The notes under the pieces: generated by a model | The model's database searches: none | What the model was told of the DNA's origin: nothing | Seen by the model: only the letters and a program-made list of their open reading frames with translations | DNA from: Streptomyces pseudovenezuelae | Lineage (GTDB): Bacteria > Actinomycetota > Actinomycetes > Streptomycetales > Streptomycetaceae | Length of the DNA stretch: 64,000 nucleotides | Direction of reading: 5' to 3' | Assembly: GCF_029892565.1 (NCBI RefSeq) | Contig: NZ_JARXVH010000012.1 | Span: 248,001-312,000 of the forward strand | Shown: positions 54,621 to 64,000 of the stretch, piece after piece | Position numbering within the stretch: the stretch's first letter is position 1 | Layout: every line of letters starts with the position of its first letter | Program-made: the position numbers and the translations under genes

Positions 54621-56852
54621 GTGTCCAGCGCAGCCGAGCGGGAGGCGGTGGCGGCGGAGCTCGCCGCTCCGGCCGCCGTGGTGAACGGGTCCCGGCGCAG
54701 GACGCCGGGCGTGCCCGTGCGGCCCGGTGCGTCGATGCCGTTGGGGGCCCGGTTCCGGGTGGGCTCCGACGGGGTGGCGGGCACCAACTTCGCGCTGTGG
54801 GCGGGCGGGGCGGAGGCGGTCGAGCTGTGTCTGTTCGACGAGCGGGGCAAGGAGACACGGGCCCGGCTGACCGAGCTGACGCACGAGATCTGGCACGGCT
54901 TCGTGCCGGGCGTGCTGCCCGGACAGCGCTACGGCTACCGGGTGCACGGCCGCTGGGACCCGTGGACGGGCGGTCGCTGGAACCCGGCGAAGCTGCTGCT
55001 CGACCCGTACGCGCGCGCGGTGGACGGCGACTTCGGCCTGCCGCCGGAGGTGTACGGGCATGTCCGCGACTGGCCGCAGCAGCAGGTCGCCGACACCGTC
55101 CGCGACGACCGCGACTCGGCGCCGTTCGTCCCCAAGGGCGTCGTCGTCCACGACGACGACGAGTGGGAGGACGACCGCCGCCCCAAGACCCCGTGGGCCG
55201 ACTCGGTCATCTACGAACTGCACGTGCGCGGCTTCACGGCCCTGCACCCGGAGATACCGGAGGAACTGCGCGGCACGTACGCGGGGTTGGCACACCCGGC
55301 AGCCATCGAGCACTTGGTGAAGCTGGGCGTGACGGCGGTGGAGCTGCTGCCGGTGCACCAGTTCGCGCACGAGGATCACCTGCTGCGGCGCGGCCTGAAG
55401 AACTACTGGGGCTACAACTCCATCGGCTACTTCGCCCCGCACGCCGGGTACGCCGCCTCCGGTACGACGGGACAGCAGGTCGGCGAGTTCAAGCGCATGG
55501 TGCGCGCGCTGCACGCGGCCGGCATCGAGGTCATCCTCGACGTCGTCTACAACCACACGGCCGAGGCGGGCGAACACGGCCCCACCCTCTCCCTCAAGGG
55601 CATCGACAACCGCGGCTACTACCACCTCCAGTCCGACGCCCGCCGCTACGCCGACTACACCGGCTGCGGCAACACCCTCCACGTCGTCCAGCCGCACGTC
55701 CTGCGCCTGATCACCGACTCGCTGCGCTACTGGGTGACCGAGATGGGCGTGGACGGCTTCCGTTTCGACCTCGCGGCGGCGCTGGCCCGCTCGATGCACG
55801 ACGTCGACATGCTGTCCCCGTTCCTCGCGGTCATCGCGCAGGACCCGGTGCTGCGGCGCGTGAAGCTGATCGCCGAGCCGTGGGACGTGGGGTCGGGCGG
55901 CTACCAGGTGGGCGCCTTCCCGCCCCTGTGGACGGAGTGGAACGACCGCTACCGCAACGCCGTACGGGACTTCTGGCGCGGCGCGCTGCCCGACGTACGG
56001 GACCTCGGCTACCGCCTGTCGGGCTCCAGCGACCTGTACGCGTGGGGCGGTCGGCGGCCGTACGCGTCGGTCAACTTCGTGACCGCGCACGACGGTTTCA
56101 CCCTGCGGGACCTGGTCTCCTACGAGCGCAAGCACAACGAGGCGAACGGCGAGAACAACCGGGACGGCACCGACGACAACCGCTCGTGGAACTGCGGCAC
56201 CGAGGGCGAGAGCACCGACGAGCGCGTACTGGCGCTGCGGCGACGGCAGTTGCGGAACCTGCTGACCACCCTGCTGCTGTCGACGGGCGTGCCGATGCTG
56301 GTCGCGGGCGACGAACTGGGGCGCACGCAGCGGGGCAACAACAACGCGTACTGCCAGGACAACGAGATCAGTTGGGTCGACTGGAGCCTGCTGGAGGACC
56401 CCGGCTGGAAGGCCCTGTCCGGGCTCACCGCCCGGCTGATCGACCTGCGCCACCGGCACCCGGTGCTGCGCCGCCGCGCCTTCTTCTCCGGCCGCGCCCA
56501 CGGCGTGGACGGCCTGCGCGACCTGGCCTGGTTCACGGCCCGCGGCACGGAGATGACGGAACGGGACTGGTACGCCCCCGCCGCCACCCTCGGCATGTAC
56601 CTCTCCGGGCGCGACATCCCCGGCCGCGACGAACGCGGCGACCCGATCATCGACGACAGCTTCCTCGCCGTCCTGCACGCGGGCGACCGCCCGGTGAGCT
56701 TCGTACTGCCGGGGTCGCCGTGGGCGGAGCGGTACGAGGTGGTCGTCGACACGTCGAAGGAGGAGCAGGAGGAGGCGCCGGGGGTGGTGCACCGGGCGGG
56801 GTCGGCGATCACGGTGCCGGCGCGGGCCGTGCTGTTGCTGAGGGTGGAGTGA
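54621..56852 (+). CDS. glgX: glycogen debranching enzyme
   Basis: 743 residues, GTG start with GGAGG upstream. An N-terminal CBM48-like domain (about 30-130) precedes a GH13 barrel with all four regions: VILDVVYNHTAE, GVDGFRFDLA (nucleophile Asp383), LIAEPWD (acid/base Glu419) and FVTAHDGF (Asp491). It hydrolyses alpha-1,6 branches of phosphorylase-trimmed glycogen. The length matches the GlgX/TreX family. It is separated from the divergent transpeptidase gene by about 150 bp. Confidence 0.95.
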   Translation: MSSAAEREAVAAELAAPAAVVNGSRRRTPGVPVRPGASMPLGARFRVGSDGVAGTNFALWAGGAEAVELCLFDERGKETRARLTELTHEIWHGFVPGVLPGQRYGYRVHGRWDPWTGGRWNPAKLLLDPYARAVDGDFGLPPEVYGHVRDWPQQQVADTVRDDRDSAPFVPKGVVVHDDDEWEDDRRPKTPWADSVIYELHVRGFTALHPEIPEELRGTYAGLAHPAAIEHLVKLGVTAVELLPVHQFAHEDHLLRRGLKNYWGYNSIGYFAPHAGYAASGTTGQQVGEFKRMVRALHAAGIEVILDVVYNHTAEAGEHGPTLSLKGIDNRGYYHLQSDARRYADYTGCGNTLHVVQPHVLRLITDSLRYWVTEMGVDGFRFDLAAALARSMHDVDMLSPFLAVIAQDPVLRRVKLIAEPWDVGSGGYQVGAFPPLWTEWNDRYRNAVRDFWRGALPDVRDLGYRLSGSSDLYAWGGRRPYASVNFVTAHDGFTLRDLVSYERKHNEANGENNRDGTDDNRSWNCGTEGESTDERVLALRRRQLRNLLTTLLLSTGVPMLVAGDELGRTQRGNNNAYCQDNEISWVDWSLLEDPGWKALSGLTARLIDLRHRHPVLRRRAFFSGRAHGVDGLRDLAWFTARGTEMTERDWYAPAATLGMYLSGRDIPGRDERGDPIIDDSFLAVLHAGDRPVSFVLPGSPWAERYEVVVDTSKEEQEEAPGVVHRAGSAITVPARAVLLLRVE

Positions 56853-56856
56853 GGTT

Positions 56857-56924
56857 CGTTTCAGGCCCATGAACTCCGGGCCGGATTCCTGGCCAAGGGC
56901 CGGGGCTGCTGATCGACTGAAACG
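56857..56924 (+). promoter_or_regulatory. inverted repeat before the sulfatase start codon
   Basis: CGTTTCAG (56857-56864) and CTGAAACG (56917-56924) are exact 8-bp complements with GGCC-rich inner pairing, ending one base before the chosen ATG. It could terminate or attenuate read-through from glgX or control translation. Confidence 0.45.
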
Positions 56925-56925
56925 C

Positions 56926-58341
56926 ATGCCTCAGATATCCCGTCGTGCCTTCGGTGGTCTTGTCGGTGGCGGTGCCGTGACCGCCGTCGGCGGTGTGCCG
57001 ACCGTCGCCGAAGCCGCTGAAGCCGCCCCCGCCGAACGGCCGTTCAAGGCCCGCCCCGGGGCCACCGGCAAGCGTCCCAACCTCCTCGTCATCCTCGGCG
57101 ACGACCTCGGCTGGGCGGACCTGTCCTCCTACGGCGCCCCGCACATCAAGACGCCGAACCTGGACCGGCTGGCCCGGCAGGGGGTGCGGTTCACGGACGC
57201 CTACTCCGGCTCCGCGACCTGCTCGCCGACCCGGTTCAGCCTGTACACCGGGCGCTATCCGGGCCGGACGCCGGGCGGGCTGGCCGAGCCGATCGCCAGC
57301 AGGACGCAGGGTCTCGACCCCCACCACCCCACCCTGGCCTCGCTGTTGAAGAAGGCCGGCTACTCCACCGCCCTGATCGGCAAGTGGCACTGCGGCTGGC
57401 TGCCCGACTACAGCCCCACGAAGTCGGGTTGGGACGAGTTCTTCGGCAACCACGGGGGTGTGCTGGAGTACTTCTCCAAGCTGGGCCAGCTCGGCGACTA
57501 CGACCTGTACGAGGGCGACGCGACCTACCAGGACCTGCGCTACTACACGGGAGTGCTGACCGAGAGGGCGGTGGAGTACGTCGGCCGCGACCACGACAGG
57601 CCGTGGCTGCTGAACCTCAACTTCACCACCCCGCACTGGCCTTGGCTCGCGGAGGGCGACGAGGAGACCGGCGCCGAGATCGCGGCGAAGATCCGGGCGG
57701 CCAAGAGCCAGTTGGAGATCAGCGACGCCCTCAACCACTACGACGGCGGGTCGGTCGCCAAGTACACGGAGATGGTGCAGAGCCTCGACGCGGCCGTGGG
57801 TGAGGTGCTCGCCGCGCTGCGCCGGTCCGGGCAGGAGGAGAACACGCTGGTGTACTTCGCCAGCGACAACGGCGGTGAGCGCTGGTCGTACCTCTGGCCG
57901 TTGAGCGGCGAGAAGTTCGTGCTCCAGGAGGGCGGTATCCGGGTGCCCACCATCGTCCGCTGGCCGCACCGGATCGACGGCAACCAGGTCAGCCACGAGC
58001 CGAACTTCTCCCCCGACTGGACCGCGACCTTCCTGGAGCTGGCCGGCGCCCGCCCCGACCCCGCGTATCCGCTCGACGGCACGAGCTTCGCGGGCTATCT
58101 GCTGAGGGGAGAGGAGCTGCCCGAGCGCGACCTGTTCTGGCGGGTGCGGGCCAACCGGGCGCTGCGGCGCGGCGATTGGAAGTACTACCAGGACTCCGAC
58201 GGCGACGACCACCTCTACGACCTCGGCGCCGACGTCCGCGAACAGGCCGATCTGGCGCCGGACAAGCCGGAGTTGCTCGCCGAGCTGAAGGCGGCCTGGG
58301 AGAGGACCGCGAGCGGCCTGCTGCCGTACCCGGCCGCCTAG
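56926..58341 (+). CDS. secreted sulfatase (Tat signal, formylglycine type)
   Basis: 471 residues. The Tat signal SRRAFGG followed by a glycine-rich hydrophobic stretch indicates folded export. Sulfatase blocks: LLVILGDDLGWAD (metal Asp pair), GSATCSPTRFSLYTGRYPG with the formylglycine Cys99 in CSPTR, IGKWHCGWLPD and FASDNGGERW. It should cleave sulfate esters of aryl or sugar substrates. The second ATG was chosen because it places SRR near the N-terminus; an earlier in-frame ATG adds 19 residues. A formylglycine-generating enzyme is needed and is not in the window. Confidence 0.88.
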   Translation: MPQISRRAFGGLVGGGAVTAVGGVPTVAEAAEAAPAERPFKARPGATGKRPNLLVILGDDLGWADLSSYGAPHIKTPNLDRLARQGVRFTDAYSGSATCSPTRFSLYTGRYPGRTPGGLAEPIASRTQGLDPHHPTLASLLKKAGYSTALIGKWHCGWLPDYSPTKSGWDEFFGNHGGVLEYFSKLGQLGDYDLYEGDATYQDLRYYTGVLTERAVEYVGRDHDRPWLLNLNFTTPHWPWLAEGDEETGAEIAAKIRAAKSQLEISDALNHYDGGSVAKYTEMVQSLDAAVGEVLAALRRSGQEENTLVYFASDNGGERWSYLWPLSGEKFVLQEGGIRVPTIVRWPHRIDGNQVSHEPNFSPDWTATFLELAGARPDPAYPLDGTSFAGYLLRGEELPERDLFWRVRANRALRRGDWKYYQDSDGDDHLYDLGADVREQADLAPDKPELLAELKAAWERTASGLLPYPAA

Positions 58342-58986
58342 TCAGCCGAGAATCCCCCGCTCGTACGCCGTCGCCACCGCCGCCGCGCGGTCCTTGACGC
58401 CCAACTTGCCGTACAGGTGGGTGAGATGGGTCTTCACGGTCGCCTCGCTGATGAAGAGTTCGCGGGCGATCTCGCGGTTGGAGGTGCCCTTGGCGACCAG
58501 GGTGAGGACCTCGCGTTCGCGGGTGGAGAGGGGCTCGTTGCCGGGGGCCTTGGGGGTGCGGACCGCGGAGACCAGGCGGGAGGCGACGGCGGGCGACAGG
58601 ACCGTACGGCCTTCCGCCGCCGCGCGGACGGCCGTGAACAGCTCGTCGCGCGGGGCGTCCTTCAGGAGGTAGCCGGTCGCACCCGCCTCGATCGCGGGCA
58701 GCGTGTCGGAGTCCGTGTCGTACGTCGTCAGGACCAGCACCTTCGCGCGGGCGGCGCGGCGGGTCAGCTCGCGGATGGCGTCGACTCCCGCGCCGCCCGG
58801 CATGCGCAGGTCCATCAGGATGACGTCCGGGTCGAGGGCGGCGGCCCGCTCGACCGCCTCGACGCCGTTGGACGCCTCGCCCAGGACGCGGAAGCCGGGC
58901 GCGGACTCGAACATGCCGCGCAGACCGTCGCGTACGACGGGATGGTCGTCGACGATGAGAAGGGAGATCAGCAGCTCGTCACTCAT
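58342..58986 (-). CDS. LuxR/NarL family response regulator (of ABC two-component operon)
   Basis: 214 residues: receiver with acidic pair in IVDDHPVVRDG and Asp59 in VILMDLRMPG, LuxR HTH EREVLTLVAKGTSNREIARE and ATVKTHLTHLYGKLGV. It overlaps the kinase gene by 8 bp and is the last of a four-gene unit with an ABC exporter. It stops directly against the sulfatase stop codon. Confidence 0.93.
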   Translation of the reverse strand: MSDELLISLLIVDDHPVVRDGLRGMFESAPGFRVLGEASNGVEAVERAAALDPDVILMDLRMPGGAGVDAIRELTRRAARAKVLVLTTYDTDSDTLPAIEAGATGYLLKDAPRDELFTAVRAAAEGRTVLSPAVASRLVSAVRTPKAPGNEPLSTREREVLTLVAKGTSNREIARELFISEATVKTHLTHLYGKLGVKDRAAAVATAYERGILG

Positions 58987-60244
58987 GGCGGACCAACGGT
59001 ACGCGAGCCGAGAGGGCCGTGCCGTGTCCCGGCTCGGTCTCGATCGTGAGCGTGCCGGCGATCCGTTCGGCGCGGGCCCGCATGCCGTCGAGGCCGAAGC
59101 CGCCGGTGCGGGTGCGTTCGGGCAGGGCGAGCGGGTCGAAGCCCTGGCCGTCGTCGCGGATGTCGAGGATGACCTCGTAGCCCAGGAAGGTGAGGGTCAC
59201 GCCGACGCGGGTGGCCCGGGCGTGCCGGGCCGCGTTCGACAGGGCCTCCTGGGCGATGCGCAGCAGGGTCGCCGAGACCTCGTCGTGGAGGTGCTCGGTG
59301 GTGCCGGTGACGGTGAACTCGGCGCGTACGCCGGTGCGTTCACCCCACTCCGCGACCGTGTTCTTCAGGGCCTCGGGCAGACCGTCGTTCTCCAGCGCTA
59401 TGGGCGCGAGGTTCTGCACGGAGCGGCGGGCCTCGCCCAGGCTGTGCCGGGCGAGGGTCGAGGCGCGGTCGAGATGGGTGCGGGCGGTGGTCAAGTCGGG
59501 CGCGCTCGCCACGACTTGGAGTTGGGCGATGATTCCGGTCAGGCCCTGCGCGATGGTGTCGTGGATCTCGGCTGCCAGCCGGCGGCGCTCGTCGGCCACC
59601 CCGGCTTCCCTTGCCTGGAGCAGGAGTTGGGCGTGCAGGGCGGCGTTCTCGTCGAGGGCCTGCTGGAGCGCGGTGTTGGTGCGTTCGAGTTCGGTGATGG
59701 TCTCGGTGCGCTCGTGGGAGCGCTGTGTCTCCTGCTCCTGAAGATGGGCGACCACCATCTGCAGGCCGGAGTTGGCGAACACGAGCGCGGGGAAGAGGAT
59801 CCACTGGACCCCGCTCTCGAACGGCAGTCCGCCGGCCTGCGCACCGGCCACGGTGACCGCGCTCGCGAACAGTCCGAGCCGCTGCCACGACCTGCCCGGA
59901 ATCAGCTCGTCGGCGTCCATGTAGCCGGAGGCGGCGTAGAAGGCGAAGAACGGGTTGATCCAGGTGAGGACGAAGGCGATGGCCCAGCGGACGACGTAGT
60001 ACGCCGTCCCCGTCCGGCACGGGATCCGGCCACGGCCCGGACGGCGGGAACGGGTGCCGTGCCACCACAGCTGGAGGACGACCGCGGTGCCGACCAGGGC
60101 CCAGCCGAGGTACCAGTCGACGGAGCGGTCGTTCAGACCGGAGGCGGCGACCGCGAGGACGACACTGAGGGCGAGCAGCCCGTACGGCCCCCACGTGTGC
60201 AGCTGCTCCCAGCGCCGCTCGATCTGCCGGTCCCTCGTGGTCAT
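58979..60244 (-). CDS. sensor histidine kinase (HisKA_3)
   Basis: 421 residues. Several hydrophobic helices in the first 165 residues, a coiled region (about 170-215), the phosphoacceptor His228 in ERRRLAAEIHDTIAQ, and HATPase boxes (RIAQEALSNAARHA, DDGQGFDP, GGFGLDGMRARAE). ATG chosen (MTTRDRQIERRW); sequence further upstream belongs to the permease. It starts 26 bp after the permease stop, so it belongs to the ABC operon. It probably senses membrane-active compounds. Confidence 0.9.
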   Translation of the reverse strand: MTTRDRQIERRWEQLHTWGPYGLLALSVVLAVAASGLNDRSVDWYLGWALVGTAVVLQLWWHGTRSRRPGRGRIPCRTGTAYYVVRWAIAFVLTWINPFFAFYAASGYMDADELIPGRSWQRLGLFASAVTVAGAQAGGLPFESGVQWILFPALVFANSGLQMVVAHLQEQETQRSHERTETITELERTNTALQQALDENAALHAQLLLQAREAGVADERRRLAAEIHDTIAQGLTGIIAQLQVVASAPDLTTARTHLDRASTLARHSLGEARRSVQNLAPIALENDGLPEALKNTVAEWGERTGVRAEFTVTGTTEHLHDEVSATLLRIAQEALSNAARHARATRVGVTLTFLGYEVILDIRDDGQGFDPLALPERTRTGGFGLDGMRARAERIAGTLTIETEPGHGTALSARVPLVRHE

Positions 60245-60270
60245 CTCCCCAGTCTGCACGGCAGCCTCCC

Positions 60271-61001
60271 CTACTCCCAGCGGAACCAGCGGGAGGCACC
60301 CGCCGTGAGCAGCACCGTCCAGGCCACCAGCACGCCCAGGTGCGTCCAGCCCGGCCAGTTCCCCGCCGCCGCCCGGTTCAGAGCCTCGGCCGCGGCACCG
60401 AACGGCGTGTAGCCGACGACCCGGGCGAGCGTGTCCGGCATGGCCTGCACCGGGATCCACACGCCCGCGCAGAACATCATCGGGAAGAACACCGCCGACC
60501 CGATCGCGCCCGCGATCTTCGTCGTCCGGGACAGCGATGAGACCACCGCGCCCAGCGCGAGCGCGGCCAGGATCGCGAGAACCAGGGCGAGGAGGTAGCC
60601 GAAGGCCTGCTGGGGCAGCCGTACGTCGAAGGCGAGCCGGCCCACGATCAGCGCGCACAGGGCCGAGACCAGGGCCGCCCCGCCGTAGACCAGCATCTGC
60701 GCGGAGAGCAGGGCGGTCGGGCGGACCGGTGTGGTGGACATGCGGCGCAGGATGCCGCGCTCCCGGTAGCCGGTGAGGGTCTGCGGCATCGACTGGAGCG
60801 CGCCGACGATCATGCCGAGCAGGACGGCGACCGGGACGTACACGTCGACCGTGCGCAGGCCGCCGAGGTCCGCCTGGTGGTGGCGGAAGGACGGGATGGA
60901 ACCCAGGATCACCAGGAGGAGGGTCGGGAAGAACAGGATCCAGAAGAGGGCGCCGGGTTCGCGGCGGAAGAGGCGCAACTCGGTGCGCAGGACGGCGGTG
61001 T

Positions 61002-61005
<4 letters not shown>
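60271..61005 (-). CDS. ABC-2 type transporter permease (DrrB-like)
   Basis: 244 residues with six helices; MNTAVLRTELRLFRREPGALFW is the usual start, LTGYRERGILRRMSTTPV the coupling helix, and MMFCAGVWIPVQAMP a late conserved block. GGAGG is eight bases upstream of the ATG, which overlaps the ATPase stop as ATGA. With the ATPase it forms a drug or lipid exporter. Confidence 0.9.
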
Positions 61006-61904
<899 letters not shown>

Positions 61905-61958
61905 GGCATCAGCGTCCCGGGGAGCGGGGGTCCGCCACATCGGCCGTCGCGCTCGAAA

Positions 61959-61984
61959 GGGCATCAACCGATCGGTTGATGCCC
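61959..61984. promoter_or_regulatory. perfect 26-bp palindrome (TetR-type operator)
   Basis: The half GGGCATCAACCGA is followed directly by its exact reverse complement TCGGTTGATGCCC. The site lies between the ABC/two-component operon and the divergent ABC exporter, 55 bp and 135 bp from their starts. This CAACCGA.TCGGTTG pattern is characteristic of TetR-family binding. No TetR gene is in the window, so the regulator must be elsewhere. Confidence 0.8.
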
Positions 61985-62119
61985 GCCTCCCCCGGCCGCC
62001 TCCCCCGCCTCCGACGGTCTTGTACGACTCCTCGAACGCGCAGGTCGTAGGTCCAGCGGCCGATCAGGGTCCGGCCAAAACTCGGTGGGCGTTGTCAGTG
62101 CCGATCCGTAGGCTCACTG

Positions 62120-63952
62120 ATGATGTCCACCACACGTTCGACCACCGAGGAAGGCACGGTGACCGGGGAGCGGTCCACCGTGCGCACGCTGCTGCGTCTT
62201 TGGCCGTACGTCCGGCCCGTGCGGGTACGGCTGTTCACCGCCGCGTTCGTCGCGGTGCTGGCCTCGTGCACGGGACTTGTGATCCCGCTGGTGCTGAAGT
62301 GGATGGTCGACGGGCCGGTCGCCGACCGGGATCCGGCCGGGGTGTGGCTCGGGGCGCTGTATCTGCTGCTGCTCGGGGTGGCGGAGGCGCTGCTGTTCGG
62401 AATGCGGCGGTGGATGGTGGCACGACCGCTGTCGCACGTCGAGGCGGAGATGCGGGCGGATCTGTACGGGCATCTGCAGCGGCTGCCGGTCGCCTTCCAC
62501 GACCGGTGGGCCTCGGGCCAGTTGCTGTCCCGGGGCACGACGGACCTGATGCTGCTGCGTATGTTCCTCGCCTTCCCGCTGACCTTCCTGCTGGTCAACG
62601 GGGTGACGATCCTGGTCGGCGTGATCATCATGCTGCTCCAGGACTGGACGCTGGGACTGGTGATCCTGGGTCCCGCGGTGCCGGTGATCGTCACCTGTGT
62701 GGTCTTCGAGAAGCGGTACGCGCTGGTGGCGCGGCGCGCGCAGGACCAGGTCGGCGATCTGACGACGGTCGTCGAGGAGAGCGTGCTCGGCATCCGGATC
62801 ATCAAGGGGTTCGGCCGACACCGCAGCCAGGCCCTGGCGTTCCGGAAGCTGTCGCGCACGCTGCGCGGCACGGAACTGAGGAAGGCGCGGCTGCTGGCCG
62901 CCATCTGGGGCGTCATCGTGACGCTGCCCGAGATGGCGATCGGCGCGGCCCTGGTCCTGGGCACCGTCCAGGTCGCCGACGGCAATCTGTCGGCGGGCAC
63001 CCTGGTCGCCTTCCTCTCCACCGCCCTCGCCCTGCGCTGGCCGGTGGACTCCATCGGCTTCCTGCTCGCGATGAGCCAGGAGGCGGCGACGGCCACGGAA
63101 CGGTACTTCGAGGTGGTGGACGAACGCCCCGAACAGCAGGAACAGTCCGAACACCAGGGCCAGTCGGGCGCCTCCGCCGCTGCCCTGCCGAAGAAGAGCG
63201 AGCGCGGGATCCGGTTCCGTGGGGTCCGGTTTCGATACCCCGACGCCGAGCCCGGGTCCGCGCCCGTGCTGGACCGCATAGACCTGCACATCCGGTCCGG
63301 TGAGTCCATGGCGCTGGTCGGGGCCACGGGCAGCGGCAAGACGACGCTGACCGCGCTCGTGCCGCGGCTGCACGAGGTGACCGACGGGCACATCACCCTG
63401 GACGGCGAGGACATCACCGCCATGTCCAGGGAGGAACTGCGTTCCCGGGTCGCCGTCGCCTTCGAGGAGCCGACGCTGTTCTCGGCGAGCGTCGGGGACA
63501 ACGTGCTGATGGGCGCCGACGACGAGGCGGGCGCGGCCGAGCTGAACCGCGCGCTCTCCGTCGTACAGGCCGACTTCGCGCACGCCCTTCCGCAGGGCAC
63601 CGACACACAGGTCGGCGAGCAGGGCCTGAGTCTGTCCGGAGGTCAGCGGCAGCGGCTGGCGCTCGCGCGGGCGGTGGTCGGCAGACCCGGGTTCCTGGTC
63701 CTCGACGACCCGCTGTCCGCGCTGGACGTGCACACCGAGGCCGCCGTCGAGGCCGCGCTGCGGGAGGTCCTCGCGGACACCACCGCCCTCATCGTGGCCC
63801 ACCGCCCCTCCACGGTCCTGCTCGCCGACCGGGTCGCCCTGCTCTCCGGCGGCCGGATCACCGCGGTCGGCACACATCAGGAACTGCTGCGCACGAACGC
63901 CGAGTACGCCCACCTCATGTCCGGGACCGACGAAGCGGAGGACGACCGATGA
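62120..63952 (+). CDS. ABC exporter with fused membrane and ATPase domains (first half of a pair)
   Basis: 610 residues. The six-helix ABC membrane domain (about residues 30-330; LPVAFHDRWASGQLLSRGT is typical) is followed by an ABC domain with Walker A GATGSGKT (Lys407), signature LSGGQRQR, Walker B FLVLDDPLSALD and switch VAHRPS. The Walker B base is DDP (Asp instead of Glu), the degenerate form usual for one member of a heterodimeric exporter. It is coupled by ATGA to a further gene, which is probably the partner. Confidence 0.92.
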   Translation: MMSTTRSTTEEGTVTGERSTVRTLLRLWPYVRPVRVRLFTAAFVAVLASCTGLVIPLVLKWMVDGPVADRDPAGVWLGALYLLLLGVAEALLFGMRRWMVARPLSHVEAEMRADLYGHLQRLPVAFHDRWASGQLLSRGTTDLMLLRMFLAFPLTFLLVNGVTILVGVIIMLLQDWTLGLVILGPAVPVIVTCVVFEKRYALVARRAQDQVGDLTTVVEESVLGIRIIKGFGRHRSQALAFRKLSRTLRGTELRKARLLAAIWGVIVTLPEMAIGAALVLGTVQVADGNLSAGTLVAFLSTALALRWPVDSIGFLLAMSQEAATATERYFEVVDERPEQQEQSEHQGQSGASAAALPKKSERGIRFRGVRFRYPDAEPGSAPVLDRIDLHIRSGESMALVGATGSGKTTLTALVPRLHEVTDGHITLDGEDITAMSREELRSRVAVAFEEPTLFSASVGDNVLMGADDEAGAAELNRALSVVQADFAHALPQGTDTQVGEQGLSLSGGQRQRLALARAVVGRPGFLVLDDPLSALDVHTEAAVEAALREVLADTTALIVAHRPSTVLLADRVALLSGGRITAVGTHQELLRTNAEYAHLMSGTDEAEDDR

Positions 63953-64000
63953 CGGCCCCGACCACCTCCTCCGTCCCGGCGGCGGACGACGAACCGGACC
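63949..64000 (+). CDS. start of downstream gene, probably partner ABC exporter (truncated)
   Basis: Only 17 codons (MTAPTTSSVPAADDEPD) are in the window. The ATGA overlap with the preceding ABC exporter and the degenerate Walker B of that protein suggest that this is the second, catalytically competent half of a heterodimer. Nothing else can be read. Confidence 0.6.
   Translation, partial: MTAPTTSSVPAADDEPD

Noticed and set aside
53538..56927. A very long open frame of over 1,100 codons on the minus strand opposite glgX
   Set aside because: It is a GC-bias shadow: the plus strand carries glgX with all GH13 motifs and the frame gives no recognisable domain, only Arg/Val/Asp-rich sequence.

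Overview
The window is very GC-rich, with strong third-position G/C bias, tightly packed genes, many GTG starts and 4-base ATGA/GTGA junctions. Together with the gene families present (BldK-like oligopeptide ABC operon, paired SseB proteins, GAF-ANTAR regulators, ABC/LuxR two-component blocks, GlgX, YkuD lipoproteins) this points to a Streptomyces chromosome, probably the core region rather than an arm. I see no tRNA, rRNA, CRISPR array, insertion sequence, prophage or integration site.

Layout. 0-4.2 kb: truncated acyl-CoA thioesterase, membrane-anchored esterase, TRIC-type channel and secreted M1 peptidase; the peptidase start codon is buried in a long inverted repeat. 4.3-10.6 kb: five-gene oligopeptide ABC operon on the minus strand. 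10.9-13.5 kb: two SseB genes and a P-loop protein. 13.7-18.3 kb: tandem glycine riboswitch followed by gcvT, gcvH, glyA and sdaA, a route from glycine through serine to pyruvate. 19.7-28.5 kb: nucleoside uptake and salvage block (BMP lipoprotein, ATPase, two permeases, phosphorylase, amidotransferase-like protein, LacI regulator, amidohydrolase) with two mirror-image copies of one 14-bp operator. 28.7-31.5 kb: family 2A encapsulin shell gene overlapping its cysteine desulfurase cargo gene, with a divergent LysR gene. 32.6-37.4 kb: polysaccharide deacetylase, ABC-2 exporter and a divergent two-component system. 37.7-43.3 kb: a signalling island (STAS protein, three GAF-ANTAR proteins, PRC-barrel protein, small ANTAR protein, membrane proteins).

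43.3-54.5 kb: Kef-type antiporter, GH25 lysozyme without a signal peptide, F420-type reductase, EF-hand protein, MerR regulator with divergent GNAT enzyme, YVTN-propeller lipoprotein coupled to a degenerate deacetylase, RsbW-like ATPase, enoyl-CoA hydratase and two L,D-transpeptidase lipoproteins. 54.6-64 kb: GlgX, a Tat sulfatase, an ABC/two-component operon under a perfect 26-bp palindrome, and a two-gene ABC exporter cut by the window end.

Most notable: (1) the encapsulin nanocompartment operon, whose cargo carries a 231-residue proline-rich extension with internal duplications; (2) the nucleoside salvage regulon, in which regulator and operators are all visible; (3) the start-codon hairpin of the M1 peptidase; (4) the riboswitch-headed glycine/serine operon; (5) the GAF-ANTAR island, whose two transcription units share an upstream box. 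Family assignments come from reading motifs by eye; no database search was run.
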